A DNA stretch of 64,000 nt from Streptomyces harbinensis. Its GTDB lineage: Bacteria; Actinomycetota; Actinomycetes; Streptomycetales; Streptomycetaceae. Below are positions 44,825 to 52,759 of the stretch, one piece after another. The notes below the pieces were generated by a model that saw nothing but the letters and a program-made list of their open reading frames with translations, searched no databases and was not told the DNA's origin. The DNA is taken from positions 434,001-498,000 of the forward strand of contig NZ_FPAB01000001.1 in NCBI RefSeq assembly GCF_900116145.1. The letters run 5' to 3'. Numbering within the stretch: the first letter of the stretch is position 1; every line of letters starts with the position of its first letter. The translations under genes and the position numbers were made by a program.

Positions 44825-46183
44825 TCACTCGGTGACGGTGAAGCCCTGTTCCTTGCCGTAGGCGATGGAGGCGTCCTGCCAGGCCTTCAGGCCGTCGGCC
44901 AGGGTGGTGTTCGAGATGTAGGCCTGGCCGGCGGTGTCGTTGAAGATGGAGTTGGCGTAGACCTGGTACGGCAGGTACGACCAGCCGGCGCCCACGTTGG
45001 CGGCGGACTCGGCGAAGATCTCGTTGGCCTTCTGGCCGCCGAAGTAGGGGAATTCGACGTTCAGGAATTCCTCGGAGTTGAGGTCGGCGGTGGTGGCGGG
45101 GAAGGCCCCGGCGTCGGTGCGGACCTGCACGCCGTCGCCGACGTTGAGGTATTCGACGAAGGCGTAGGCGAGGGCCTGGTTCTTGCCGGCGCTGGGGATG
45201 GCCATGGAGCTGCCGCCGTTCTCGGCACTCACGTTGGCGCCCTCCTCCCACTGCGGGAGCGGGGCGACGCGCCAGTCACCTGCGGCGCCGGGCACGCCGG
45301 ACTCGAAGTTGGGCGGCATCCAGGCACCGGTGGCGAGGGTGGCGATGCTGCCGTCGCCCAGGCCCTGGTACCACTCGTCGGTCCAGCTGTTGATGGGGGC
45401 CAGCAGGTCCTCGTCGAGCAGTTGCTGCCAGACCTCGGTGTAGGCGGTGGAGCCCTCGTCGGAGAAGTCGATGGAGATGTCGGTGCCGTCGACGGTGTAG
45501 GGCCGGCCGCCGGCCTGCCAGATCATGCTGGTGGCGGCGCCGCCTTCACCGATGTCGTTGGTGATGTAGACGCCGGGGTCGGCCTCGTGCAGGGCGCGCG
45601 CGGCCTCCACGTAGCCGTCCCAGGTGGTGGGGACCTCGATGCCGTGCTCGTCGAAGACGGTCTTGTTGTAGAACAGCGCCATCGGGCCGGAGTCGGTGGG
45701 CAGCGCGTAGATGCCGTCGCCGGACTGGACCGCGTTCCAGGGGCCGGGCGAGAAGGTGCCGTCCAGCTGATCGGCGCCGAGCGAGCCGAGTTCGGTGAGG
45801 GCACCGGAGAGGACGAACTGACCGAGCGCGTAGTACTCGATCTGGGCCACGTCGGGGACGCCGGAGCCGGCGGATATGGCGTTCTGGAGGGCCGTGTACT
45901 GGTCCTTGTTGGTGCCGGCGTTGACGACGTTCACCTTGACGTTGGGGTGTTCGTCCATGAAGGCCTCGGCGGCGGCGGGCAGGGTGGCCTCCCAGGACCA
46001 CACGGTCAGGGTGCCGCCCTCCTCCAGGGCCGCCTCGACGTCCGCCGGGGTCAGGCCGGAGGAGGCGCCGCCCCCGCCGCCCCCGCCGTCGCCGTCGGAG
46101 GAGCCGCAGGCGGTGACGCCCAGGGCGAGGGCGCCGACCACGGCGGTGGTCCGCACCAGACGGCGCACAGTGGTGTTGCTCAT
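44825..46183 (-). CDS. Sugar ABC transporter substrate-binding lipoprotein
   Basis: The 452-residue protein has a lipoprotein signal ending in the lipobox GVTAC with the acylated Cys, then a Gly-rich spacer. The mature part is a family-1 solute-binding protein: GGTLTVWSWEATLPAAAEAF, NVVNAGTNKDQYTALQNAIS, GVPDVAQIEYYALGQFV and NGGSSMAIPSAGKNQALAYA. It captures an oligosaccharide outside the membrane and hands it to the two permeases. The neighbouring galactan enzymes suggest galacto-oligosaccharides. The start is ATG 46183, after GAGATGGA; ATG 46192 in the same frame is also possible. It is preceded by the permease gene ending at 46253. Confidence 0.93.
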   Translation of the reverse strand: MSNTTVRRLVRTTAVVGALALGVTACGSSDGDGGGGGGGASSGLTPADVEAALEEGGTLTVWSWEATLPAAAEAFMDEHPNVKVNVVNAGTNKDQYTALQNAISAGSGVPDVAQIEYYALGQFVLSGALTELGSLGADQLDGTFSPGPWNAVQSGDGIYALPTDSGPMALFYNKTVFDEHGIEVPTTWDGYVEAARALHEADPGVYITNDIGEGGAATSMIWQAGGRPYTVDGTDISIDFSDEGSTAYTEVWQQLLDEDLLAPINSWTDEWYQGLGDGSIATLATGAWMPPNFESGVPGAAGDWRVAPLPQWEEGANVSAENGGSSMAIPSAGKNQALAYAFVEYLNVGDGVQVRTDAGAFPATTADLNSEEFLNVEFPYFGGQKANEIFAESAANVGAGWSYLPYQVYANSIFNDTAGQAYISNTTLADGLKAWQDASIAYGKEQGFTVTE

Positions 46184-46252
46184 GGTGTCCATCTCACTTC
46201 TTTGTCAGATTGCACGGGGACGGGGGGACGTGGGGGGCCGGGCGGAGCGCCG

Positions 46253-47176
46253 TCATTCCTTGACGCTTCCGGCGGCCAGGCCGGACTGCCAGTACCGCTG
46301 GAGCAGCAGGAAGGCGATGACCAGCGGGATGATCGTCAGCAGGGAGCCGGTGATCACGAGGTTGAAGATGGCTTCGCCGCCGGCGGTGGCGGCCTGGTCC
46401 TTCCAGGAGTTGAGGCCGACGGTCAGCGGGTACCAGTCGGGGTCCTTGATCATGATCAGCGGCAGGAAGTAGTTGTTCCAGGTGGCGACCATGGTGAACA
46501 GCAGGACGGTGACGATGCCGGGCGCCAGCAGCGGCAGGCTGACCCGGAAGAAGGTGCCGATCTCGCTGGAGCCGTCGATGCGGGCGGCCTCCAGGAGTTC
46601 GGTGGGGATGGCCTCGGAGGCGAAGACCCACATCAGGTAGAGGCCGAACGGCGAGATGAGGGAGGGGATGATGACGGCCCAGGGGGTGTTGGTGAGCCCC
46701 ATCTGGCTGAACATCAGGAAGGTGGGGATCGCCAGGGCCGTGCCCGGTACCGCGACGGCGCCGATGATGACGGCGAACACGGCGCGCTTGCCGGGGAAGG
46801 TGAACTTGGCCAGCGCGTAGCCGCCGAGGACGGCGAGCAGGGTGGCGCCGCCGGCTCCGGCGACCACGTACAGCAGGGTGTTGAGCAGCCAGCGTACGAA
46901 GGCGCCGTCGTTGTAGCTGAGGGTCTTGCCGATGTTGTCCCACAGCGCGAAGTCGCCGCTGAACCACAGGCCGAAGGAGTCGAAGAGCGATCCCTGGGTC
47001 TTGGTGGCGTTGATGAAGAGCCACACCAGCGGCACCAGCGAGTACAGCAGGACCAGGCCGGTGAGCAGGGTCAGAGTGAGGCTGCGGCGCGGCCGGTTGA
47101 CGCTGTGCGGGGGGCGCGGGCGGCGCGGGGTGCGCAGCCGTACGGCGGAAGCCGGGGTTCCCATCGCGTGGCTCAC
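46253..47176 (-). CDS. Carbohydrate ABC transporter permease (MalG type)
   Basis: The 307-residue protein has six helices (LTLLTGLVLLYSLVPLVWLF, VVAGAGGATLLAVLGGYALA). The EAA loop that docks the ATPase is seen as EAARIDGSSEIGTFFRVSLP. The C-terminus is YWQSGLAAGSVKE, typical of MalG-like permeases, which end in GxxxGAxKG or similar. It starts at GTG 47176 with AAAGGAAG upstream, overlapping the previous permease stop by 4 nt. No ATPase gene is present in the locus. Streptomycetes usually energise such transporters with the shared ATPase MsiK. Confidence 0.94.
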   Translation of the reverse strand: MSHAMGTPASAVRLRTPRRPRPPHSVNRPRRSLTLTLLTGLVLLYSLVPLVWLFINATKTQGSLFDSFGLWFSGDFALWDNIGKTLSYNDGAFVRWLLNTLLYVVAGAGGATLLAVLGGYALAKFTFPGKRAVFAVIIGAVAVPGTALAIPTFLMFSQMGLTNTPWAVIIPSLISPFGLYLMWVFASEAIPTELLEAARIDGSSEIGTFFRVSLPLLAPGIVTVLLFTMVATWNNYFLPLIMIKDPDWYPLTVGLNSWKDQAATAGGEAIFNLVITGSLLTIIPLVIAFLLLQRYWQSGLAAGSVKE

Positions 47177-48114
47177 GCTTCCTTTCGCATGCCGCGCAGC
47201 TGCACGGCGTAGGCGATGACCATGGTGAAGAGGCCCATGATGATCGCGACCGTGGCGGCGTAGTTGTGCTGCTGGCCGGTGAAGGACAGCGAGTAGGTGT
47301 AGAGGTTGGGCGTGAAGTAGGTGGTGATCGCGTTGGGGGCCAGCTTCTGGAGGATGGACGGCTCGTTGAACAGCTGGAAGGAGCCGATGATCGAGAAGAT
47401 GGTGGCGATGACCAGCGCGCCGCGGATGGCGGGGAGTTTGATGGCGGTGATGACCCGCAGCTGTCCGGCGCCGTCGATCTCGGCGGCCTCGTAGAGGGAG
47501 TGCGGGATGACCCGCAGCGCCGAGTAGAAGATCAGCATGTTGTAGCCGATGAACTCCCAGGTGACGATGTTGCCGATGGCGGCGAGGATCAGGTCAGGGG
47601 AGAGCGGGTCGGGGATGGAGACCCCGAAGGCGTCGTTGATGTTGCCGATCAGGCCGAAGCGGGAGCCGTACATGAAGCTCCACATGATCGTGGCGACGAC
47701 GGCGGGGACCGCGTACGGCAGGAAGATCGATATCCGGAAGAAGTTGGCGCCGTAGAGCCGGCCGCTGTCCAGGGCGAGGGCGACCAGCAGTGCCAGGAAC
47801 AGCATGATCGGCACCTGGACGGCGAGGAAGAGGCTGACCCGGCCGAGCGCCGACCAGAACTGCGGGTCCTCGAAGGCCCGCTGGTAGTTCTCGAAGCCCA
47901 CGAAGGTGCTGCCGCCAACCAGTTGGTCGCGGAAGAGGCTGAGGTAGATCGAGTAGCCGATGGGCGCCAGGAACACCAGGGCGAAGACGGCCATGAACGG
48001 CCCGATGAAGCCCCAGCCGGTCCAGGAGCGCCGGTCGCGCTGCTTCCGGGGCACGCGGGCGGGGCCGGAGCGCCCCGCTCGCCCCGTCCCCTGGGGCGGT
48101 GACAACGTTGTCAT
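47173..48114 (-). CDS. Carbohydrate ABC transporter permease (MalF type)
   Basis: The 313-residue protein has six helices (GFIGPFMAVFALVFLAPIGY, SLFLAVQVPIMLFLALLVAL). The EAA loop is SLYEAAEIDGAGQLRVITAI. It is the first gene of the minus-strand galactan operon and pairs with the MalG-type permease through a GTGA overlap. The ATG at 48114 lies 28 nt from the nearer of two LacI-type operators, so repressor binding there would block this operon directly. Confidence 0.94.
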   Translation of the reverse strand: MTTLSPPQGTGRAGRSGPARVPRKQRDRRSWTGWGFIGPFMAVFALVFLAPIGYSIYLSLFRDQLVGGSTFVGFENYQRAFEDPQFWSALGRVSLFLAVQVPIMLFLALLVALALDSGRLYGANFFRISIFLPYAVPAVVATIMWSFMYGSRFGLIGNINDAFGVSIPDPLSPDLILAAIGNIVTWEFIGYNMLIFYSALRVIPHSLYEAAEIDGAGQLRVITAIKLPAIRGALVIATIFSIIGSFQLFNEPSILQKLAPNAITTYFTPNLYTYSLSFTGQQHNYAATVAIIMGLFTMVIAYAVQLRGMRKEA

Positions 48115-48141
48115 GGCCGAATCCTTGTTCCGTCGTGCGGA

Positions 48142-48157
48142 ATGTTTACGTAAACAT
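48142..48157. promoter_or_regulatory. LacI-type operator, copy 1
   Basis: ATGTTTACGTAAACAT is a perfect 16-bp palindrome with central CG, as expected for LacI/GalR-family repressors. It lies between the divergent permease operon and lacI-like gene, nearer the permease start (48114). Confidence 0.88.
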
Positions 48158-48165
48158 GTTGGATT

Positions 48166-48181
48166 ATGTTTACGTAAACAT
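48166..48181. promoter_or_regulatory. LacI-type operator, copy 2
   Basis: A second identical ATGTTTACGTAAACAT lies 24 bp centre to centre from the first. The spacing is a little over two helical turns, compatible with cooperative binding of two dimers or a tetramer. It is nearer the regulator gene, so it may also mediate autoregulation. Confidence 0.88.
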
Positions 48182-48288
48182 CAATGGCTGGATGCTTACA
48201 CTGCTCCCTGATCGCCGTCAAGACTCGATGTGGCACCTCACATCCGCCCGGACGGTGCGGCAGCACGTGGTACGAGCACGAGGGGAAC

Positions 48289-49386
48289 GTGATCGCTCAG
48301 GTGGCAACGGATCAGCCGGGACCGGCGACGGAGCCGGCCGCCCTGCCGGCACCGCGCCGCACCCAGCGGGTGTCGATGGCCCATGTCGCCCGGCTCGCCG
48401 GGGTCTCCTCGCAGACCGTCTCCCGGGTCTCCAACGGCCACCCCGGCGTGGGCGAGGAGACCCGCGCCCAGGTGCTCACCGCCATGAAGCAGCTCGGCTA
48501 CCGCCCCAACAGCGCGGCCCGCGCCCTCAAACGCGGCGAGTTCCGCACCATCGGCGTCATCCTGTTCACCCTCGCCACCACCGGCAACATCCGCACCCTG
48601 GAAGCCATCGCCACCTCGGCCGCGAACGAGGGGTACGCGATCACGCTGATCCCGGTGACCGCCCCCACCCAGGACGGGGTGCGCGGCGCCTTCACCCGGC
48701 TCGGCGAACTCGCCGTCGACGCCGTGATCGTGATCATGGAGGTCACCCTCGCCGACGTCGGCGTACTGCCGCTGCCGCCGCACGTCCAGGTCGTCGTCGC
48801 CGACTCCAACGCCGGTGACCGCTACAGCGTCGTCGACACCGACCAGGCCGGCGGCACCCGCGAGGCGGTGCGGCACCTGCTGGACCTCGGCCACCGCACC
48901 GTGTGGCACATCTCCGGGCCCGCCGAGTCCTTCGCCGCCCAGCGCCGCGCCCGCGCCTGGCGCGCCACCCTGGAGGAGGCCGGGCGCGAGGTCCCGCCCC
49001 TGGCCGCCGGTGACTGGAGCGCCGAGTCCGGCTACCGGGCCGGACTGCTGCTCGCCCGCAACCCGGAGTGCACCGCCGTGTTCGCGGCCAACGACCAGAT
49101 GGCCCTCGGCCTGCTGCGCGCCCTGCACGAAGCCGGCCGCTCCGTGCCGCACGACGTGAGCGTCGTCGGCTTCGACGACATACCGGAGGCCGGCTCCTTC
49201 CCGCCGCCGCTGACCACCGTCCACCAGGACTTCGCCGAGGTGGGACGGCGCTGCGTGGCCGGCGTCCTGCGCAAGATGCGCGAGGAGCACGCGCCCGAGC
49301 GCGGCACCACGCTCGTGCCCACCCACATGGTGATCCGGCACAGCACCGCGCCGCCGCCCACGGCCCCGCCCGCACCCGCCGGATAA
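48289..49386 (+). CDS. LacI-family transcriptional regulator of the galactan locus
   Basis: The 365-residue protein has an N-terminal LacI helix-turn-helix at about 28-75 (SMAHVARLAGVSSQTVSRVS, followed by NGHPGV) and hinge helix (YRPNSAARALKRG). A periplasmic-binding-protein-like effector domain follows (TIGVILFTLATTGNIRTLEA, VSVVGFDDIPEAGSFPPPLT). The VSVVGFDD and LTTVHQD motifs are standard for the family. It is divergent from the permease-GH operon, and two identical palindromes lie between them. The predicted role is a repressor released by a galactose-type sugar. Start choice is uncertain: GTG 48289 has a close GAGGGG, and GTG 48301 is also in frame. The first ~27 residues are an extra Pro/Ala-rich stretch. 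Confidence 0.92.
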   Translation: MIAQVATDQPGPATEPAALPAPRRTQRVSMAHVARLAGVSSQTVSRVSNGHPGVGEETRAQVLTAMKQLGYRPNSAARALKRGEFRTIGVILFTLATTGNIRTLEAIATSAANEGYAITLIPVTAPTQDGVRGAFTRLGELAVDAVIVIMEVTLADVGVLPLPPHVQVVVADSNAGDRYSVVDTDQAGGTREAVRHLLDLGHRTVWHISGPAESFAAQRRARAWRATLEEAGREVPPLAAGDWSAESGYRAGLLLARNPECTAVFAANDQMALGLLRALHEAGRSVPHDVSVVGFDDIPEAGSFPPPLTTVHQDFAEVGRRCVAGVLRKMREEHAPERGTTLVPTHMVIRHSTAPPPTAPPAPAG

Positions 49387-49477
49387 TTGCGTGACCGCCG
49401 GCGGCCGGACGGTGCTACGCTGTCAAGGACGCGCGACACGTGGGTCGCGCACCGGCGAGACGAGGGAGGTGAGGTTG

Positions 49478-49552
49478 ATGGCTGCGAACGAGACCGTTGC
49501 ACTGCGCAACGCCCGGACCATGACCACCCTCACATCCCGGGCCCCGGTCTGA
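49478..49552 (+). CDS. Putative 24-residue leader peptide upstream of rsgA
   Basis: A 25-codon frame encodes MAANETVALRNARTMTTLTS followed by RAPV. It is preceded by one of the best ribosome sites in the window (GAGGGAGGTGAGG, 49462-49474). A -10-like TACGCT lies at 49416-49421. The downstream rsgA starts with a weak TTG, so the strong signal on the short frame is striking. The frame ends 52 nt before rsgA, inside an inverted repeat. It may control rsgA translation or transcription; the peptide itself has no known relatives that I recognise. Confidence 0.5.
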   Translation: MAANETVALRNARTMTTLTSRAPV

Positions 49553-49595
49553 TTCCACACGTTTTCACACCGCAGGGGCCCCTTGTCCGCAAGGG
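49539..49595 (+). promoter_or_regulatory. Alternative hairpins between the leader peptide and rsgA
   Basis: GGGCCCC (49539-49545, inside the leader frame) can pair with GGGGCCC (49575-49581). CCCTTG (49580-49585) can instead pair with CAAGGG (49590-49595), which would hide AAGGG, the only ribosome-site candidate for rsgA. The two pairings share bases 49580-49581 and so are mutually exclusive, an attenuator-like arrangement. This is read by eye only. Confidence 0.4.
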
Positions 49596-49604
49596 TTACC
49601 ACCG

Positions 49605-50672
49605 TTGTCCCACGCATCATCATCTGCGTATGACCTGTCCCGCTTCGGCTGGACGACCGACCTCGAAGAGCAATTCGCAGCACATCGCACCGCCGGCCTG
49701 ACCCCGGCCCGTATCGTCCGCGTCGACCGCGGGCGCTGCGAGGTCGTCACGGCCGACGGACCGCTGCACGCCGACTCCACCGCCGTCACCGACCCGTGCA
49801 CCGGCGACTGGGCCGCGCTGCGCGGTACCCGCATCGAGGCGCTGCTGCCGCGCCGCACCGCCATCGTGCGCGCGGGAGCCTCCCGCACCTCGCTGGCCCA
49901 GACGCTGGCCGCCAACGTCGACACCATCGTCATCACCGTGCCGCTGGCCACCGCCCTCTCGGCGGACCGGCTGGAACGGCTGGTCGCCCTCGCCTGGGAG
50001 AGCGGCGCCCGCCCGGTGATCGCCCTCACCAAGGCCGATCTCAGCCCGGACCCCGAAGTGGACCGGCTGGAGGCCGAGGCCCTGGCGCCCGGCGTCGAGG
50101 TCGTCCCCGTCACCGCCACCAGCGGCGCCGGGATGGACGCGCTGCGCGCCGCGCTGACCGGCACCGTCGTACTGCTCGGCGTCTCCGGCGCCGGCAAGTC
50201 CACCCTCGGCAACGCGCTGCTGGGCGCCGAGGTGCTGCGCACCGGAGCCGTCAGCGCCCAGCAGCACGGCAAGGGCCGGCACACCACCGTCAGCCGCGAG
50301 CTGGTGCCGCTGCCCGGGGGAGGCGTGCTCATCGACACCCCCGGACTGCGGGGGGTCGGCCTCCAGGACGCCGGCGCCGGGATCCAGCAAACGTTCGCGG
50401 AGATCGAGGAACTGGCCCGGCGCTGCCGGTTCGCCGACTGCGCGCACACCGCCGAGCCGGGCTGCGCCGTCCAGCAGGCCATCGCGGAGGGGGAACTCCC
50501 CGAGCGGCGGCTGGCCAGCTACCGCAAACTGGAACGTGAGAGCCGCCGCGCGGCGGCCCGGCACGACAGCTGGCTGCGCGGCGAGTTGCACCAGGAGACG
50601 GTCAAGCGGCAGAAGGCCATCAGCCGGCATCTGCGGGCGGTCTACGGCCGGGACGGAGGGCGGCAGAAGTGA
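49605..50672 (+). CDS. rsgA: Ribosome small-subunit-dependent GTPase A
   Basis: The 355-residue protein has the RsgA/YjeQ order: an N-terminal OB-like domain (RIVRVDRGRCEVVTADGPLH), then a circularly permuted GTPase with G4 ALTKADL before G1 GVSGAGKST and G3 DTPGLRG. A C-terminal zinc-binding part with CRFADCAHTAEPGCAV follows. RsgA checks late 30S maturation and releases assembly factors. The start is TTG 49605, because no ATG or GTG in frame precedes the conserved SRFGWT region. AAGGG lies 9 nt upstream and can be masked by a hairpin. The stop overlaps the next GTG by 4 nt. Confidence 0.92.
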   Translation: MSHASSSAYDLSRFGWTTDLEEQFAAHRTAGLTPARIVRVDRGRCEVVTADGPLHADSTAVTDPCTGDWAALRGTRIEALLPRRTAIVRAGASRTSLAQTLAANVDTIVITVPLATALSADRLERLVALAWESGARPVIALTKADLSPDPEVDRLEAEALAPGVEVVPVTATSGAGMDALRAALTGTVVLLGVSGAGKSTLGNALLGAEVLRTGAVSAQQHGKGRHTTVSRELVPLPGGGVLIDTPGLRGVGLQDAGAGIQQTFAEIEELARRCRFADCAHTAEPGCAVQQAIAEGELPERRLASYRKLERESRRAAARHDSWLRGELHQETVKRQKAISRHLRAVYGRDGGRQK

Positions 50673-51946
50673 GCGACGCGCTCCACGAGGCGTTCTTCGC
50701 CCTGCACCACGGGCTGCCCCGCCAGGGCCCCGGCTCGGACGCCACCACCCGCCGGCTGCTGGCGCTGGCCGGGCCGCTGCCCGAGCGGCCCCGCACGCTG
50801 GACGTGGGCTGCGGCCCGGGGCGGGCGGCGCTGCTGCTCGCCGCCGAGGCCGGGGCACGGGTGACGGCCGTGGATCTGCACCGGCCGTTCCTGGACGAGC
50901 TCCGGGAACGTTCCGCCGCACACGGGCTGTCCGACCGGATCCGCATCGAGCGGCACTCGATGACCGCACTCCCCTACCCCGACGGTGCCTTCGACCTGAT
51001 CTGGGCCGAGGGCTCGGCGTATCTGATGGGGTTCGACACGGCGCTGCGCTCCTGGCGGCGGCTGCTGGCCCCGGGCGGTGTCCTGGTGGTCACCGAATGC
51101 GAGTGGGCGACGGACACCCCGGCGCCCCGGGCAGCCGCCTTCTGGGCGCAGGCCGGTGCGCTGCGCAGCGGGGAACGGAACACCGCCGCCGCCGAGGCGG
51201 CCGGCTACCGGGTGCTGGGCGTGCACGAACTCCCCGACAGCGACTGGTTCGAGGAGTACTACGACCCGCTGGCCCGGCACGCGGACGCCGCCGATCCGGC
51301 GCGGCCCGGCATGGCTCAGGCCATCGCCGGGGCCCGCGAGGAGATCGCGGTGCGCCGCGCGCACGGCGCCGACTACCGCTACCGGGGCTATGTCCTGACC
51401 CCCGCCGACACTGAGGAGAAGAGCATGTGGACCACCCGAGCCGAACGCCCCGGAAGCGCCGGTGCGGCGGACCGGGCGGCGATCCGCGAGGTACTGCTGG
51501 GGGCGTTCCCGACGCCGCTGGAGGCGGACCTGGTGGAGGCACTGCGCGCGGACGAGTCCGCCTGGCTGCCGGAACTCTCGGTGGTGGCGCAGACGCCGGA
51601 CGGCACGATCGCCGGCTATGCGCTGATCACCCGGGGCTGGGTGGACGGTGAGCCGGTGCTCACGCTCGCTCCGTGTGCGGTGCGGCCGGAGTTCCAGCGC
51701 CAGGGCGCGGGAGCGGCGGCGATCCGGGCGGCGCTGGAGGCGGCCCGCGCCCGGGACGGGGAGAGGCTGGTGACGGTGCTCGGACACCCCGAGTACTACC
51801 CGAGGTTCGGCTTCACCCCGGCCTCGGGGTTCGGGATCCGGGTCGGCTTCGAGGTGCCGGACGAGGCCATCATGGTGCTCGCCCTGACCGAGGACCGCCC
51901 GCTGCCGGCCGGAACGATCCGTTACCCGGAGGCGTTCGGCGTCTGA
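50669..51946 (+). CDS. Bifunctional class I SAM methyltransferase / GNAT acetyltransferase
   Basis: The 425-residue protein is a fusion. Residues 1-245 form a class I methyltransferase: LDVGCGPGRAALLLAAEAGA is the SAM motif I, VTAVDLHRP motif II and FDLIWAEGSAYLMGFDTALR the post-motif region. Residues about 255-425 form a GNAT domain: PEFQRQGAGAAAIRAALEAA is the acetyl-CoA site, and the end VLGHPEYYPRFGFTPASGFG resembles YhbS-type acetyltransferases. There is no stop or frameshift between them; an internal ATG at 51425 could allow a separate acetyltransferase. It is coupled to rsgA by GTGA. The methyl and acetyl acceptors are unknown. Confidence 0.88.
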   Translation: MSDALHEAFFALHHGLPRQGPGSDATTRRLLALAGPLPERPRTLDVGCGPGRAALLLAAEAGARVTAVDLHRPFLDELRERSAAHGLSDRIRIERHSMTALPYPDGAFDLIWAEGSAYLMGFDTALRSWRRLLAPGGVLVVTECEWATDTPAPRAAAFWAQAGALRSGERNTAAAEAAGYRVLGVHELPDSDWFEEYYDPLARHADAADPARPGMAQAIAGAREEIAVRRAHGADYRYRGYVLTPADTEEKSMWTTRAERPGSAGAADRAAIREVLLGAFPTPLEADLVEALRADESAWLPELSVVAQTPDGTIAGYALITRGWVDGEPVLTLAPCAVRPEFQRQGAGAAAIRAALEAARARDGERLVTVLGHPEYYPRFGFTPASGFGIRVGFEVPDEAIMVLALTEDRPLPAGTIRYPEAFGV

Positions 51947-51973
51947 CGTTCCGTCACCGCGCCACATGTCATA

Positions 51974-52015
51974 CGGTCCGGCCGCCCCGCCCGTTGGGGC
52001 GGGGCGGCCGGACCG
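51974..52015. terminator. Very strong bidirectional hairpin terminator
   Basis: CGGTCCGGCCGCCCCGCCC (51974-51992) pairs perfectly over 19 bp with GGGCGGGGCGGCCGGACCG (51997-52015), with loop GTTG. It lies between the convergent fusion gene (stop 51946) and HhH-GPD gene (stop 52024). Confidence 0.85.
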
Positions 52016-52023
52016 CCGCGGGG

Positions 52024-52623
52024 TCACTTCTTCGCCGCGGCCTTGGCGGCCTTCGCCGCCTGCTTCAACTCCTGCTTGTTGGCGCGGACCTTGGCGAGGG
52101 TCTCGGGCCCGGTGATGTCGGCGACCGAGCGGTAGGCGTCGTCCGGGCCGTAGTCGCCGGCCGCCTCGCGCCAGCCCTGCGGCCTGACCCCGTACTGCTT
52201 GCCGAGCAGGGCGAGGAAGATCTGGGACTTCTGCTTGCCGAAACCGGGCAGTTCGGTGAGCCGCTTCAGCAGTTCGGCGCCGGTGGCCGCGTCCCGCCAC
52301 ACCGCCTCGGCGTCCCCGTCGTAGCGCTGCACCAGGAAGCGGCACAGTTGCTGGATGCGCCCGGCCATGGAGCCGGGGTAGCGGTGCACGGCGGGTTTGG
52401 CGGACAGCAGCGCGGCGAACTGCTCGGGGTCGTAGGCGGCGATCTGCCGGGCGTCCAGATCGTCGCCGTCCAGCCGGGTGGCGATCGTGTAGGGGCCGGT
52501 GAAGGCCCACTCCATCGGCACTTGCTGGTCCAGGAGCATTCCCACCAGGGCGGCGAGCGGGCTGCGGCCCAGCAGCGCGTCGGCCGCCGGCTCCTGTGCG
52601 AGACGGATCGTGACGTCGCTCAT
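52024..52623 (-). CDS. HhH-GPD-type base-excision repair protein
   Basis: The 199-residue protein is helical with a helix-hairpin-helix stretch LTELPGFGKQKSQIFLALLG and upstream region LLDQQVPMEWAFTGPYTIAT. This matches the short actinobacterial HhH-GPD family related to the endonuclease III/AlkA superfamily, which removes damaged bases. The usual catalytic Lys and the Fe-S cluster Cys residues of EndoIII are not obvious, so activity is uncertain. The C-terminus is a Lys/Ala-rich tail (KQELKQAAKAAKAAAKK) likely to contact DNA. The start is ATG 52623 (MSDVTIRLAQEP); a long in-frame extension to 53058 is spurious. Confidence 0.85.
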   Translation of the reverse strand: MSDVTIRLAQEPAADALLGRSPLAALVGMLLDQQVPMEWAFTGPYTIATRLDGDDLDARQIAAYDPEQFAALLSAKPAVHRYPGSMAGRIQQLCRFLVQRYDGDAEAVWRDAATGAELLKRLTELPGFGKQKSQIFLALLGKQYGVRPQGWREAAGDYGPDDAYRSVADITGPETLAKVRANKQELKQAAKAAKAAAKK

Positions 52624-52759
52624 GGAGGGCACTCTACGGCCCGGCCCACCCGCCGCCCGGCACATCCGGCGCACCTTCACCCGTCGCGTACGGGTGAATC
52701 CCCGGCCGGTGGCGGTATGCCGCTGCGCGCGGGCCGGGGCTCTCCCGTCCCATGGACGG

